Of a stretch of DNA of 64,000 nt, positions 29,694 through 40,439 are shown in pieces. The notes beneath the pieces were generated by a model. That model worked only from the letters and a program-made list of their open reading frames with translations, was not told where the DNA came from and ran no database searches. Each line of letters starts with the position of its first letter. The first letter of the stretch is position 1. A program made the translations under genes and the position numbers. The stretch comes from Longimonas halophila (lineage in GTDB: Bacteria > Bacteroidota > Rhodothermia > Rhodothermales > Salinibacteraceae), in assembly GCF_002554705.1 (NCBI RefSeq), contig NZ_PDEP01000006.1, positions 185,689 through 249,688 on the forward strand, read 5' to 3'.

Positions 29694-30998
29694 ATGACGA
29701 CACAAGCAAATACTCCAACACACGCCGAGCGCGTACAAGCGCTCAAGGAAGATTGGGCCACCAATCCCCGATGGAATGGCATTGAGCGCACCTACACCGC
29801 CGAAGACGTGATTCGCCTGCGCGGCTCCTTCGATATGGAGTACACGCTGGCTGCGCGCGGGGCCAACCGCCTGTGGGATCTGCTCCACACCGACGACTAC
29901 GTGGCGGCGCTTGGTGCGCTCACCGGCAACCAGGCCATGCAGCAGGTGAAGGCCGGGCTCAAGGCCATCTATCTGAGCGGCTGGCAGGTGGCGGCCGACG
30001 CCAACCTGTCGCGCCAGATGTACCCGGATCAGAGCCTCTACGCCTCGAACAGTGCGCCCGACGTGGTGCGGCGCATCAACAATACGCTGAAGCGCGCCGA
30101 CGAACTGCATCACGCCGAAGGCAACGGCGACGACACCTACTGGATGGCGCCCATCATGGCGGATGCCGAAGCCGGACACGGCGGCGTGCTGCACGCCTAC
30201 GAGCTCATGAAGTCCATGATCGAAGCGGGCGCGGCGGGGGTTCACTACGAAGACCAACTGGCCGCCGAGAAGAAATGCGGTCACCTGGGCGGCAAGGTGC
30301 TCATCCCCACGCAGCAGTTTGTGGAGGTGCTCACCAGCGCCCGCCTCGCCGCGGATGTGATGGGCGTGCCCACGCTCATTGTGGCCCGCACCGATGCCGA
30401 CAGCGCTACGCTCCTCACCAGCGACGTCGACGAGCGTGATCGTCCGTTCATAACGAGCGAGACGCGCACCAGTGAGGGCTTCTACCGCATCTCAGGCGGA
30501 CTGGAAATGGCTGTTGCCCGCAGCCTGGCCTACGCACCGTACGCGGATCTGCTCTGGTTTGAAACCTCGAAGCCCGACCTGGAGGAGGCCAAGGCCTTCG
30601 CCGATGCCATCCACGAGCAGTATCCTGGTAAGATGCTGGCCTACAACTGCTCACCCTCGTTCAACTGGAAAGCGCACCTCGACGACGCCACCATCGCGAA
30701 CTTCCAGCAAGAGCTGGGCACGATGGGTTATGCCTTCCAGTTCATCACGCTGGCCGGATTCCATGCGCTGAACCACAGCATGTTTTCGCTCGCGAAGGGC
30801 TACAACGAGCGTGGTATGTCCGCCTACTCGGAGCTTCAGCAGTCCGAATTTGCCAGCGAAGCCGATGGCTATACGGCCACGAAGCACCAGCGCGAGGTAG
30901 GCACCGGCTACTTCGATACAATCAAAAACACGATTACTGGCGGTCAGTCAGAAACGGCTGCGATGAAGGGTTCTACTGAAGAAGCCCAGTTCGCGTAG
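29694..30998 (+). CDS. aceA: Isocitrate lyase
   Basis: It splits isocitrate to succinate and glyoxylate, the first step of the glyoxylate bypass used for growth on acetate or fatty acids. It has 434 residues from ATG 29694 ([13 protein letters not shown]); the frame is open upstream into the end of aceB but has no family similarity there. The catalytic loop [11 protein letters not shown] is intact, as are [25 protein letters not shown] and [13 protein letters not shown]. It is second gene of the operon, followed by a strong terminator. Confidence 0.97.
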   Translation: MTTQANTPTHAERVQALKEDWATNPRWNGIERTYTAEDVIRLRGSFDMEYTLAARGANRLWDLLHTDDYVAALGALTGNQAMQQVKAGLKAIYLSGWQVAADANLSRQMYPDQSLYASNSAPDVVRRINNTLKRADELHHAEGNGDDTYWMAPIMADAEAGHGGVLHAYELMKSMIEAGAAGVHYEDQLAAEKKCGHLGGKVLIPTQQFVEVLTSARLAADVMGVPTLIVARTDADSATLLTSDVDERDRPFITSETRTSEGFYRISGGLEMAVARSLAYAPYADLLWFETSKPDLEEAKAFADAIHEQYPGKMLAYNCSPSFNWKAHLDDATIANFQQELGTMGYAFQFITLAGFHALNHSMFSLAKGYNERGMSAYSELQQSEFASEADGYTATKHQREVGTGYFDTIKNTITGGQSETAAMKGSTEEAQFA

Positions 30999-31037
30999 CT
31001 TGCACGCGCCTCTCGCGCACACCGGAAGTGCTTCACA

Positions 31038-31075
31038 GACAAGCCCCGGCGCCTTATGCATCGGGGCTTGTTTGG
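31038..31075 (+). terminator. Rho-independent terminator after aceA
   Basis: acaagccccg (31039-31048) pairs perfectly with cggggcttgt (31062-31071), followed by tttg. It lies 40 bp after the aceA stop, ahead of the convergent giant gene. Confidence 0.8.
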
Positions 31076-31117
31076 GGGAAAGCGAAGGGCCAACCTTGCA
31101 CGTTACCGTGAAGCGGT

Positions 31118-34100
31118 CTACCGCACCACCGTCACCCGCTGCGTTTCGGTGTGGCTCTCGGTCTGCATGCGCAGGAAGTAGGTACCGCTGGCCAGGTCGC
31201 TCACGTCCATCGTCTGTTCGGTGCGGCCCTCTGCCCGGCCGTCAGTGACTGTTCGCACGCGCCGCCCCAGCACGTCGTAGAGGGCAATCTCCACCGCCTG
31301 ACGCTCAGGCACGGCGTATCGCACGGTGGCCTGTGAGCGCGTGGGGTTGGGATACGTCGGGAGCAGCTCAGCCTGGTCGACATTCCGGGCTACGGTCACC
31401 GGATCGCTGAGTGTAGCACTGCCATCGGCGTCGAGCTGGCGGAGGCGGTAGCGCAGGCTATCGGCGGCGTAGGGCAGGTCCGTGTCCTCGACGCGGTAGG
31501 ACTGCGGCTCATCGGTGGTACCCGCGCCGTCGACCTGCGCGATGGTTTCCCACGATTCGGCTGTAGAGACGCCCCGGTGGGATGTCTCTACGGACCCAGA
31601 TCCATCGGCGGCACGGCGTTGCACTTCGAAACCCGCATTATTCGTCTCGGAGCGAGTTTCCCACTGCACGGTGACGCGCTCTTGCTCGCCGCCGTCGTAG
31701 GTCGCTTCCATCTGGGCCAGTTCAACCGGTAGCGGGTTGCTGTCCTCGCTGCTCGCGAGGGCAAACTGGCTAAAGCCCGTCAGGTCTTGGACGGCGACGA
31801 CGCCCCGGTCGGCATCGCGCACGATTGTGCCACCCAAGTTGTCCACGCGGTTCCAGGTGGTGCCGCCGTCGTCGGACTTGTAGAGCTGGAGCGCGTCGAA
31901 GTCGCCAATGCCCTCGATGGATCCGGTGTTTATCACCAGGTCATATGTGGGGACGGTGTCGAGTCCCGAGTTCACTGTCCATGTGAAGGGGGCCACATTC
32001 TCGGGCAGCTCGCCGCCGGGGTCGCTGGGAGCGGTGTTGCTGCGGGTGAGCGTGAGGCCGCCGGTGGTGCTGGCATTGTCGCGCAGCAGCACGAGACCCT
32101 CGAATCCTGAGGGGTCCAGGTAGCCGAGCAGTCCACTGGCATCGGCAATGTCCGTGTCGGTAGTCTCGACCTCGGTGCGCTCATAGGCGCCCAGGTCGGG
32201 GCGGGCGCCGAAGATGCGGGATCGGCCCGCGAGGTCTTTGGTGAGGGCCTCGGCGATCCCACCGGTGGCAAACGGAGCGAAGCTGCCACGGGCCAGTGCC
32301 GGAGAGCCCGCGCCCAGACGCAGCCCGTCATCAGAGGTGCCGAAGCGGCCGTCATCGCCGGGCGGATTGCTCGCATCCACAAACTGCGGATCGGCATCGC
32401 GGTTGTTGCCACTGTCGGTGTTGGGATCGCCCCCAACGCCGTCTCCATTCACCCCGCCCTCAATGAGCGTGTACTGCAGGATAGCCGAGGCGCTGTTGTT
32501 GCGTATCTCGCCGCCGTCTCGCTTCTCGTTGATGTCGGCCCCGTTGCCCCACAGAATGCTGTTGGTGAGCACCGGTGTGCTGGTGCCGTCATCGCCAAAG
32601 TTAAGGAGCGCCCCGCCCTCGCGGTCGGCATAATTCCCCGTGAACGTGGAGTTGGTGATTTGGGGGCTGCTCACGCCCGTCTGTCCGATGCTGTAGAGTG
32701 CGCCTCCACTGTTGGCAGTGTTGTTGACGAACACCGTGTTTGTGATGGATGGACTACTCGTTCCGCCTTCCACGGTGGTATCGCCGCCGTAATTATACAT
32801 CGCGCCACCATTGAAGTCAGCAACGTTGTTAGCGAACACCGCGGTTTCGATCTGCGGACTGGCCGTGCCGCCGCGGGTGCCGTCGTTGTAGATCGCGCCG
32901 CCGGAAAAGTTGGACGCGTTGTGGGTGAAGGCTGTGTTGGCAATATGCGGACTGCTGGTGCCAAATTGCCCATTATTGTACAAGCCTCCTCCAAACGTAG
33001 AGGCATAGTTGCCCGCAAAGACGGCGTTAGCAATCGTGGGGCTGCATGCGCTTGGCGCATCGGAGTTGTTTCCGTCGCAAAAGATGCCGCCGCCCGATAG
33101 CGATGCAGGATTTCCGGTCATGTTGGCCTGCCCGCCGGTGATGGTCAGCCCGTCGAGCACGGTATCGGTCGTGATTGTGTTGCCGCCCGTAGCGCCGTCG
33201 AGGTAGAGCACGGTATAGCTGTTTTCTCCGTCGGCGACATCAGTAGCGCCGTCAATGTCCTCGGTGGTTTCCGTCACGCCATCGCTGTTCGTGTCGTCGT
33301 TGTCGTTGATGTCGCCGGAGAGAACGGTCGGGTTTGCGCGGAGGTCTCGGCTATCGAGCTGGCTCTTCACGTCGGATACATCAGTGAACGTCTCCGTGCC
33401 AGTCCACCCGCCATAGACAGCAAGGCCGTCCTGGGATCCGCTGATTTCAAAGCGCGCGTCGCGGCCGGAGGCATCGCTGGTCGGCAGGTACCGCCCGTCG
33501 GCGACTACAATGACATCGTCGCCCGTGGCCGCGTCGAGGGCGGTCTGCAGATCCGAAAGCGCCAGGTCGAACGAAGAGCCGTCGCCGGTGCCCGAGGCGT
33601 CGGCGTCCACGTGGTAGACGGGCCCATCGTACAACGAACGTTCGTAAGCGCCCAGGCTCACGGTGCCGCCCTGCACCCGGTCTTCGCCCAACAGGTCGGT
33701 ATCGGCGCCCGAGGGCAGCGCGCTGGTGTCGCCGGCGTTGAGCGCGGGGGAGCCGGGTTGGAGGCGCAGGCCATCGTCAACGGTGCGGAGCGAGTCGTCA
33801 GCGCCTGGGGGACGGGTCGCATCGGCAAACAGCGGGTCGGCATCGAGGGTGTTGCCGTTGTTGGTGTTGGCATTGCCACCGGTGTTGGGGCCGTTGACAC
33901 CGCCCTCGATGAGGGTGTACCCCAGAGCAACGGTGCCGCCCTCGTTATAAGTGGCGCCGCCGCTGGTGGAGGCGGTATTGCCCCAGAGGATGCTGTTGGT
34001 GAACGTGACCTCGTTCGGGCCGCCCGGTACATTGACGAACTCTCCGCTTGCATCTGCACGCCGGGCATACAGCGCCCCGCCCTTGTCAGCACTGTTGGTG

Positions 34101-37100
34101 GCAAAGGTGGTGTTGATGAGTTCGGTGCTGACTGTACCCTCATCAACGGTGTTGATTCGAAAAGCGCCTCCCAATGATTCCTCATCGGGATTGATGGCCG
34201 CGTTGTCTGCAAAAAGGGCATTCGCAATTGTTGCCGTGACGGTTGCGTTGCTTCCAGTTGCTGCCAGCCGGACGGCTCCCCCTGAGAAATCTGCTTCGTT
34301 GCTTGTGAAGGCGGCGTTTTGAATATCGATGTCGATATCGGCGTTGCTGTTGATGTTCGTGCCTACAGTGGCCGCCAGAGCGCCTCCAACGTTCGTCGCG
34401 TTTCCGACAAACGTGACGCGATCCACCTGGAGCTGTCCGGTGCTACCATCCATATAGGACATGTAAATGGCCCCGCCTAAGCCCCCGACCGCATAGTTGT
34501 TGTGGAAGGCCGTTTCGGTTACTTCAAGCGTCGCATCGGCGCCGCTGATGGAGAGCGCACCGCCAGTGTTAAAAAAGGGGGTGGAGCCGCGATCCGCAGC
34601 ATTCGATGTAAAGCGTGCCTGGTCGATGCGCAGCCGCACGGTGCCTCCCGACTCGCCGTTGCTGTAGATGGCTCCGCCCTTTGCGCGTGCGATGTTGTCG
34701 GCGAATACTGCATCGGTGATGTCCAGCTGGCTGGTCCCGTCCGTACGAGCCACGCTGTAGATCGCGCCCCCGTCGCCTCCAGAGAGGTTGTCTGTAAAGG
34801 TGACATTGGTCAACGGCGGGCTGCTTGTGCCGCCATCGCGGCCGTCGTTTAGCAGCGCGCCGCCATCGCTCCCGGACTCGTTACTCGTAAAGGTGGCGTC
34901 TGTAATCTCCGGACTGCTCGTGCCGTCATCACTGCCATCATTCAGCAGTGCGCCGCCACCGCCCCCGGACTGGTTCCCCGTAAAAGTGACGTCTGTAATC
35001 TCCGGACTGCTCGTGCCGTTTTCGCTGCCATCATTCAGCAGACCGCCGCCATCGCCCTCGGACTCGTTATCCGTAAAGGTGACATTGGTCAACGGCGGGC
35101 TGCTTGTGCCGCCATCGCTGCCGTCGTTCAGCAGTGCGCCGCCGTTGCCTCCGGACTGATTCCCTGTAAAGGTAGCGTTTGTAATGCGCGGGCTACTCAC
35201 CCCGCCGCTTGTTCCACTGTTCAGCAGTGCACCTCCCGCATCGGAGGCGGTGTTGCCCGCAAACGTGAGGTTCTCCAGGGTGGGACTGCATTCGTTGCCG
35301 GCCCCAGTGCCGTCGCAATACGCGCCGCCGCCCTGCGTAGAGGCGCTACCCGAAGCGCCGTTGGCCTGCCCGCCGGTGATCACCAGCCCATCCAGTACCG
35401 TGGCGTCGGTGATCGGGCCGCCGGTGGTCCCGTCCAGGTGCAGCACCGTGTGGCTGTTCGTGCCGCTGATGTCGCTGGCGGTTTCGGTGACGCCGTCGGT
35501 GGTCGTGTCGTTGTCGTCGATGTCGCCGGAAAGGACCACCGGGTTGGCGTCAATGTCACGCGTATCGAGCTGGCTCTCCACATCACCGGGCCCATCGAAC
35601 GACTCGGTGCCCGCCCAGCCGCCGTAGACGGCAAGCCCGTCTTTCGCGCCCTCGATTTCGAACGCAGCATCGGGGTCGGTGGCGTCATCCGTGGGTAGGT
35701 AGCGCCCTTCAGCGACCACGATCACGTCGTTTCCGGTGGACAGGCGAAAGGCCGTGGCCAATTCGGGGTAGGCATCGTCCCATGACGAGCCGTTGCCCGC
35801 TCCCGACGCACTTTCATCCACGTAGAGGAGGCGCGGGCGGCTGTCGTACAGGGTCAACTCGCCGGGAGCCTCCAGATTGGGGATCGTAACCGACCCGCCG
35901 CCCGGATCCTCGGGACGCACCTGCCACGGATCAGCGGGCGAGCGCCGCGCGCCCAGCCCGACCTCGGCTGCGTTGGGCACGGTGACGTTGTCATATGCCA
36001 GCTCCAGGTCGGCAGCGCCCGTGGGCACCGCGCCCCACACCACGTTGGTGCGCTCGCCCCCCGGGAAGGGCACCGCATCGCCGGTGAAGACCGCAGCGCC
36101 GGGATCGCCGTAGCGGTAGAGCGTCGTGCGGGCTGTGGTGCTGGTCGCTGTGAGCTCGGCACTTGTGGGACCGACCGATGCCGTTTCGCCAGCGGACACC
36201 ACGACGCTCTCCTGCCCAAGCGGGGCACTGTCCCCGGTCCATTGCGGGCTGTTTACGTGCGTGGCATTGCGTCCGCGAGCCAGGTCATAGGCCGTGGTGC
36301 CCGAGAAATCCGCGTCTCGGCGCTGGTTGGACTGGGCCGCGTCCAGGCGATAGTAGGCGGCCAGGCCGGGCTGTATGTTGTCAACGGTTTCGTGCTGGGT
36401 GGTGCGGAGTTCCGTCTCGGTGCGGGCTGTGCTCCACAGGCGCACCTCATCGACGGATCCGCCGAAGAAATTGCTGGCGGTGTCGCCGTTCCAGGCCTGC
36501 CCGACGGTAAACCGCCCGTCGGAGGCGGGGCGCGTACTGGTGGTGAAAGTCGCCTCCTCGGTGCCGTTGACGTAGAGCGCGCCGCTGTCGTCATCGCGGA
36601 CGACCACGGCGACGTGGTGCCACTCTCCAGCCGCAAAGGCATCGCTGCTGTACATGGAGCCGCTATCGGGGTCGTCGTAGCGAAAGCGGCCCGTGCTGGT
36701 GTCTCCCGTGCCGCTGGGTTCGTAGAAGAGCACGTGCTGCGCGTTGCCATCGGTGTCGTGGAGCGAGAGCACGCCTTCGGCCTGGTCGTTGGTGCCGGTG
36801 GGGCGCACCCAGGCTTCCATGGTAAAGGCTTCATCAGCCAGCGCGCTGCTTACTGCATCTGCACGTAAGTAGGTCTCGATGTCTCGGTCAAGCGCAAGGG
36901 CCGTGCCCGAGCCGTAGGGCGGCTCAAGCAGCGTCCAGTCGGCCTCGGCGTCCTCAGGCCGTGTGGAGTCGGTGCCGCCCTCGCTGACCGTGTAGCTCTC
37001 AAGGTCAAGCTGGGCGGTGGAGGTCAGCAGCCCGTTCTCGGCGCTTTCATCACGGGTGAGCGACACGGTCACCGAAACCGAGTCCTCGGCGGGGACATCA

Positions 37101-38998
37101 ACCGTCCATGCGCCACTGCTGACGGTGCCCGCGCCGCTGGGCGACGAGGCCGACACACCCGCGGGAAGCCCGAGGTCGACCTCAGCGTCGGTGACGCCCG
37201 CTGTGCCCCGGTTGGCCAGCGTAAAACGGGCGGTTTCCTCAGCGGGCTGGGCTGCAAGGCGTAGATTCGCGCCCGGTACGCCCTCCTCGTAGGGACCAAG
37301 CGACACGGCTGCAGTGCCGTCGCTGTTTGAGTCTTGAATGCGATTGGCACCCAGTAGGTCGGTCGTAACCCCACTGGGCAGCGCGCTGTCATCGCCCACA
37401 TCAAGAGCCGGTGACTCCAGCTGGACGCGCAGCCCATCGTCCGTGGTGCCAAACACGTTATCGGGGCCTACTGGATCGTTTATATTCGAGAATCGCGGAG
37501 CATCGCTCAGATTGTTGCCCCCGTCAACAAGATCATTTAAACCACCCACCTTGGGCCCATCCAGGCCGCCCTCAATGAGGGTATGGCGAAGTTCGGTGGT
37601 GGAGGATAGCGTGTAAATAGACGCGCCCTCATCCGAGGCGGTATTGCCCCATAAGATGCTGTTAACAATGTCGGTCTCGGCCCCGTCATCATAGATCGCA
37701 CCGGCGTCTTGCTCAGCAGAATTGCCAACGAAGGCTACATTCGTGAAGGTGTGATTACCAAATCGAAGGAAGATCGCACCGGCACTGCGTGCGGAGTTAT
37801 TGACGAACAGCCCATTGGTGATCTGCAAGTTGAGGGTGCCGTCGATGCTAGGGGTATTGTAAATAGCGCCGCCGTTGAAGTCGGCCGTGTTGTTGGCAAA
37901 CACGACGTTCGTAAGCACAGGACGAGCGGTGCCCGCCTCATCATTCGTATTGTAGAGGGCAGCCCCATCGCTATCAGTGGAGTTATTTCGGAATGTTGTT
38001 CTGCTGAACGTGGGACTGGACGTTCCTCCCGAATCTGCATTGTTAAATACAGCGCGTTCCGAATTACTGTCAAAGAGCCCGTCAGTGATCACCGGAGCGC
38101 TCCTGCCGCTCTCCGCGCCCAGATTGTAAAGCGCTGCTGCGCCGTCGTTCTGCCGGAAGATGACACGCTGCAGTTGCGGGCTACTGGTACCGCTCTCGAA
38201 TCCGTTGTTGAGAAGACCCGCCCCTAAATCAGCAGAGTTCCCTATAAAGTTGACGTTTTGGAAGGTGGGGCTGCATTCGTTTCCCGCTCCTTGTCCGTCG
38301 CAGTAGGCGCCTCCTCCAGAACGCTCAGGAGTGGGGAGGTCCGCCGTGCCCGATTCTTGTCCTCCGGTAAGCGTTACCCCATCTACCACGGTGCTGGATG
38401 TAATCGTGCCGCCCGTACTGCCGTCCAGGTAGAGCACCGTGTTGCTGTTGCCTCCGCTGATGTCACTGGCGGTTTCGGTGATGCCGTCGCTATTGGTGGC
38501 GTCGTTGTTGTCGATATCGCCCGAGAGCACCGTCGGGTTGGCCTCCAGGTCGCGGCTGTCGAGCTGGCTTTCGACATCAGCCACCCCTGTGAACGTTTCC
38601 GAGCCGTTCCAGCCGCCGTAGACGGCCAGCCCGTCCTGACTGCCATCAATGGTGAAGCGAGCACTGCGGTTGGTGGCATCGTCCGTGGGCAGGTAGCGGC
38701 CGGTGGCAATGACGATCGCATCGCTGCCCGTGGCGGTGCTTAGCGCATCCGAAAGCGAGGTGGCGTTGCTCCACGACGAGCCGTCGCCTGTGCCATCTTC
38801 GGTGACGTGGTACACGGTCTGGGCCTGCACGCTGGAGGCAAATCCTCCTGCCAGGAGCAGCACGGCTGCCGCTAAGACAGGCAATCCAGTGCAGCGTGTT
38901 CCGCCGAGTCGGCATGTACTATGACAGGTGCTGAGAAGTGAAGAGAATGCGTACAACACAACGAGGCCGGTGCAGACCCCTATGCTCAAGGCAACCAT
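31118..38998 (-). CDS. Giant secreted T9SS protein with three beta-helix modules and a LamG-like domain
   Basis: A 2626-residue protein. N-terminal hydrophobic stretches end in ASSVQAQ. Three homologous right-handed beta-helix modules follow, at about residues 61-590, 1058-1790 and 1795-2270. Each starts like YHVTEDGTGDGSSW and DGRYLPT-x-DA, and has CDGxGAGNECSPT. Between the first two lie a CARDB-like stretch (to ~660) and a LamG/concanavalin-like domain (about 695-915; FTMEAWVRPTGTNDQ). The C terminus has PLPVELAQMEATYDG and a type A sorting domain (LLPTYPNPTRSQATV, YDVLGRRVRTV). It is probably a surface adhesin or matrix protein. An ATG at 38915 in another frame opens MPTRRNTLHWIACL, more like a normal signal peptide start, so a one-base indel near 38880 cannot be excluded. 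Confidence 0.9.
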   Translation of the reverse strand: MVALSIGVCTGLVVLYAFSSLLSTCHSTCRLGGTRCTGLPVLAAAVLLLAGGFASSVQAQTVYHVTEDGTGDGSSWSNATSLSDALSTATGSDAIVIATGRYLPTDDATNRSARFTIDGSQDGLAVYGGWNGSETFTGVADVESQLDSRDLEANPTVLSGDIDNNDATNSDGITETASDISGGNSNTVLYLDGSTGGTITSSTVVDGVTLTGGQESGTADLPTPERSGGGAYCDGQGAGNECSPTFQNVNFIGNSADLGAGLLNNGFESGTSSPQLQRVIFRQNDGAAALYNLGAESGRSAPVITDGLFDSNSERAVFNNADSGGTSSPTFSRTTFRNNSTDSDGAALYNTNDEAGTARPVLTNVVFANNTADFNGGAIYNTPSIDGTLNLQITNGLFVNNSARSAGAIFLRFGNHTFTNVAFVGNSAEQDAGAIYDDGAETDIVNSILWGNTASDEGASIYTLSSTTELRHTLIEGGLDGPKVGGLNDLVDGGNNLSDAPRFSNINDPVGPDNVFGTTDDGLRVQLESPALDVGDDSALPSGVTTDLLGANRIQDSNSDGTAAVSLGPYEEGVPGANLRLAAQPAEETARFTLANRGTAGVTDAEVDLGLPAGVSASSPSGAGTVSSGAWTVDVPAEDSVSVTVSLTRDESAENGLLTSTAQLDLESYTVSEGGTDSTRPEDAEADWTLLEPPYGSGTALALDRDIETYLRADAVSSALADEAFTMEAWVRPTGTNDQAEGVLSLHDTDGNAQHVLFYEPSGTGDTSTGRFRYDDPDSGSMYSSDAFAAGEWHHVAVVVRDDDSGALYVNGTEEATFTTSTRPASDGRFTVGQAWNGDTASNFFGGSVDEVRLWSTARTETELRTTQHETVDNIQPGLAAYYRLDAAQSNQRRDADFSGTTAYDLARGRNATHVNSPQWTGDSAPLGQESVVVSAGETASVGPTSAELTATSTTARTTLYRYGDPGAAVFTGDAVPFPGGERTNVVWGAVPTGAADLELAYDNVTVPNAAEVGLGARRSPADPWQVRPEDPGGGSVTIPNLEAPGELTLYDSRPRLLYVDESASGAGNGSSWDDAYPELATAFRLSTGNDVIVVAEGRYLPTDDATDPDAAFEIEGAKDGLAVYGGWAGTESFDGPGDVESQLDTRDIDANPVVLSGDIDDNDTTTDGVTETASDISGTNSHTVLHLDGTTGGPITDATVLDGLVITGGQANGASGSASTQGGGAYCDGTGAGNECSPTLENLTFAGNTASDAGGALLNSGTSGGVSSPRITNATFTGNQSGGNGGALLNDGSDGGTSSPPLTNVTFTDNESEGDGGGLLNDGSENGTSSPEITDVTFTGNQSGGGGGALLNDGSDDGTSSPEITDATFTSNESGSDGGALLNDGRDGGTSSPPLTNVTFTDNLSGGDGGAIYSVARTDGTSQLDITDAVFADNIARAKGGAIYSNGESGGTVRLRIDQARFTSNAADRGSTPFFNTGGALSISGADATLEVTETAFHNNYAVGGLGGAIYMSYMDGSTGQLQVDRVTFVGNATNVGGALAATVGTNINSNADIDIDIQNAAFTSNEADFSGGAVRLAATGSNATVTATIANALFADNAAINPDEESLGGAFRINTVDEGTVSTELINTTFATNSADKGGALYARRADASGEFVNVPGGPNEVTFTNSILWGNTASTSGGATYNEGGTVALGYTLIEGGVNGPNTGGNANTNNGNTLDADPLFADATRPPGADDSLRTVDDGLRLQPGSPALNAGDTSALPSGADTDLLGEDRVQGGTVSLGAYERSLYDGPVYHVDADASGTGDGSSFDLALSDLQTALDAATGDDVIVVADGRYLPTSDASGRDARFEISGSQDGLAVYGGWTGTETFTDVSDVKSQLDSRDLRANPTVLSGDINDNDDTNSDGVTETTEDIDGATDVADGENSYTVLYLDGATGGNTITTDTVLDGLTITGGQANMTGNPASLSGGGIFCDGNNSDAPSACSPTIANAVFAGNYASTFGGGLYNNGQFGTSSPHIANTAFTHNASNFSGGAIYNDGTRGGTASPQIETAVFANNVADFNGGAMYNYGGDTTVEGGTSSPSITNTVFVNNTANSGGALYSIGQTGVSSPQITNSTFTGNYADREGGALLNFGDDGTSTPVLTNSILWGNGADINEKRDGGEIRNNSASAILQYTLIEGGVNGDGVGGDPNTDSGNNRDADPQFVDASNPPGDDGRFGTSDDGLRLGAGSPALARGSFAPFATGGIAEALTKDLAGRSRIFGARPDLGAYERTEVETTDTDIADASGLLGYLDPSGFEGLVLLRDNASTTGGLTLTRSNTAPSDPGGELPENVAPFTWTVNSGLDTVPTYDLVINTGSIEGIGDFDALQLYKSDDGGTTWNRVDNLGGTIVRDADRGVVAVQDLTGFSQFALASSEDSNPLPVELAQMEATYDGGEQERVTVQWETRSETNNAGFEVQRRAADGSGSVETSHRGVSTAESWETIAQVDGAGTTDEPQSYRVEDTDLPYAADSLRYRLRQLDADGSATLSDPVTVARNVDQAELLPTYPNPTRSQATVRYAVPERQAVEIALYDVLGRRVRTVTDGRAEGRTEQTMDVSDLASGTYFLRMQTESHTETQRVTVVR
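34800..35264 (-). repeat. Five tandem 93-bp coding repeats in the giant gene
   Basis: Near-copies begin at 34800, 34893, 34986, 35079 and 35172, exactly 93 bp apart. Each encodes 31 residues of the type TFTGNQSGGGGGALLNDGSD followed by GTSSPEIT, i.e. rungs of the second beta-helix module. High DNA similarity between units indicates recent expansion by slippage or unequal crossing-over. Confidence 0.85.
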
Positions 38999-39232
38999 GG
39001 GGAAGTAGCAGAGGCGATTCGAAAGAGAGGCGACAGAACGGTGTCGTCTTCCTTCTTGATAATTACATCTGCGGCACAGAAATGCAAGGTGGACAGGTAG
39101 CCCCTTTGCTTCGCGCCCCGCATATTGACTTGAGGACGCACTGAAGCGACAAAGATGTTACACTGCACGCACTCGTTGAACGGCGACTCAGGGGGGGGGC
39201 AACGACAGAGGGCCCTGGCCAACCCGTTGGAA

Positions 39233-39607
39233 TCAGCTTGCCGTCAGGCTCGTGAACAGGATGTAGAACGGAAAGCCGAACGTACCCATGAGGGTGAAGG
39301 TGAGCAGCAGCGCAGCTTGCACCGAAAGGCGTCCGCGAAACCACAGGCGCCAGCGCAGCGACAGCATCGGCCAGTTCATAATGTGGCAGGCCGCCAGGAG
39401 TCCGCAGAGCACCATCATTTCGGTGGTCGGATGCAGGGGCAAGATGTGCGCAATAGGCACCGCCAGGATAAACAACGTCAGAAACGCGAACGATGCCATC
39501 AGCGTCCACGGATGCTCGTTCACAATGTCGCTGGCTTGCAGCACCGATGGGGGGCGGGACCGGGCCGGACGGGGAGGGAGCGCCATAGCAGCAGAGGGCC
39601 TTTTCAT
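39233..39607 (-). CDS. Small membrane protein, unknown function
   Basis: A 124-residue protein from ATG 39607 (MKRPSAAMALPPRPARS). The N terminus is basic and proline-rich, followed by three to four hydrophobic segments: ASFAFLTLFILAVPIAHIL, TEMMVLCGLLAACHIM, and AALLLTFTLMGTFGFPFYIL. No family is recognised. It is divergent from the OmpA-like lipoprotein gene. Seventeen more codons upstream (to 39658) are open but unlikely to be translated. The preceding 234 bp, up to the giant gene, hold no other gene. Confidence 0.7.
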   Translation of the reverse strand: MKRPSAAMALPPRPARSRPPSVLQASDIVNEHPWTLMASFAFLTLFILAVPIAHILPLHPTTEMMVLCGLLAACHIMNWPMLSLRWRLWFRGRLSVQAALLLTFTLMGTFGFPFYILFTSLTAS

Positions 39608-39785
39608 GGGGATGTGTTCTGTACAGCGTAAGCAGCGTGTTGTGCCCCGGTTGCTCACGAAAGCCCAGAAGGATGCGAAAGTATTGTGTTATCTATTGCA
39701 AAAGACGCGCCCGATCTGCATGTTGTACGCACATGCCGTATATACACCTTCTGCATCCGCCTTTATACTCGACCCGGCTTCTCCT

Positions 39786-40439
39786 ATGAACCGCTCTGCT
39801 TCTTCATTGTCTGGCCTTGCACGCATGCTTGGATGCGTCAGCGTGGTCCTTGTGATGCTCGTTGCCACCGGCTGCAAGTCGTCGGAGCCTGGCATCGACC
39901 CTGCCGAGATGCAAAGCCTGGAATCCGAGATCAGCGAGCTCGAAACCCAGATCGCGTCGATGGAGCGCGAGCTGTCGAACCTGCGTCAGGAAAACTCGCG
40001 CTTGCGCAGCCGCCTCTCCGATCAGGAGCAGCGACGCGGCGAAACCATTGAGGTGCTCTCTACCGATCTCTTCTTCGAGAGCGGCAGCGCCCAGCTTACC
40101 AGCGAAGGCGTGGAGCGCCTGGTGGATGTCGCACAGCGTCTGCGGGGCGAGTACGCAGAGCGCGTGGTGCGCGTGGAGGGGTACACCGACGACAAACCCA
40201 TTGGCGATCGCCTCAGTCAGCGCTTCCCCAGTAACTGGGAGCTCTCCGCTGCCCGCGCCTCCGCTGTGGTGCGCCACCTGCAGTGGACGCACGAACTGGC
40301 CCCCAATCGCTTCGAGGTCGTTGGCTTCGGTCAGTACCAGCCCATTGCGACCAACGAAACCGCCGAGGGCCGCAGCGAAAACCGCCGCGTGCGCGTAGCC
40401 GTGCTTCCCGCCGGACAACCCACTACGGCTGGGGAGTAG
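39786..40439 (+). CDS. OmpA-family peptidoglycan-binding lipoprotein
   Basis: 217 residues from ATG 39786. The signal peptide ends in a lipobox (VATGCKSS). A short coiled coil follows (about residues 40-85, ESEISELETQIASMERELSN), then a C-terminal OmpA/MotB domain: DLFFESGSAQLTSEGVERL, VEGYTDDKPIG, SAARASAVVRHL, and RSENRRVRVAV. The Asp and Arg of the diaminopimelate-binding site are in place. It likely tethers the outer membrane to the cell wall. Its last 17 bp overlap the convergent hydrolase gene. Confidence 0.9.
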   Translation: MNRSASSLSGLARMLGCVSVVLVMLVATGCKSSEPGIDPAEMQSLESEISELETQIASMERELSNLRQENSRLRSRLSDQEQRRGETIEVLSTDLFFESGSAQLTSEGVERLVDVAQRLRGEYAERVVRVEGYTDDKPIGDRLSQRFPSNWELSAARASAVVRHLQWTHELAPNRFEVVGFGQYQPIATNETAEGRSENRRVRVAVLPAGQPTTAGE

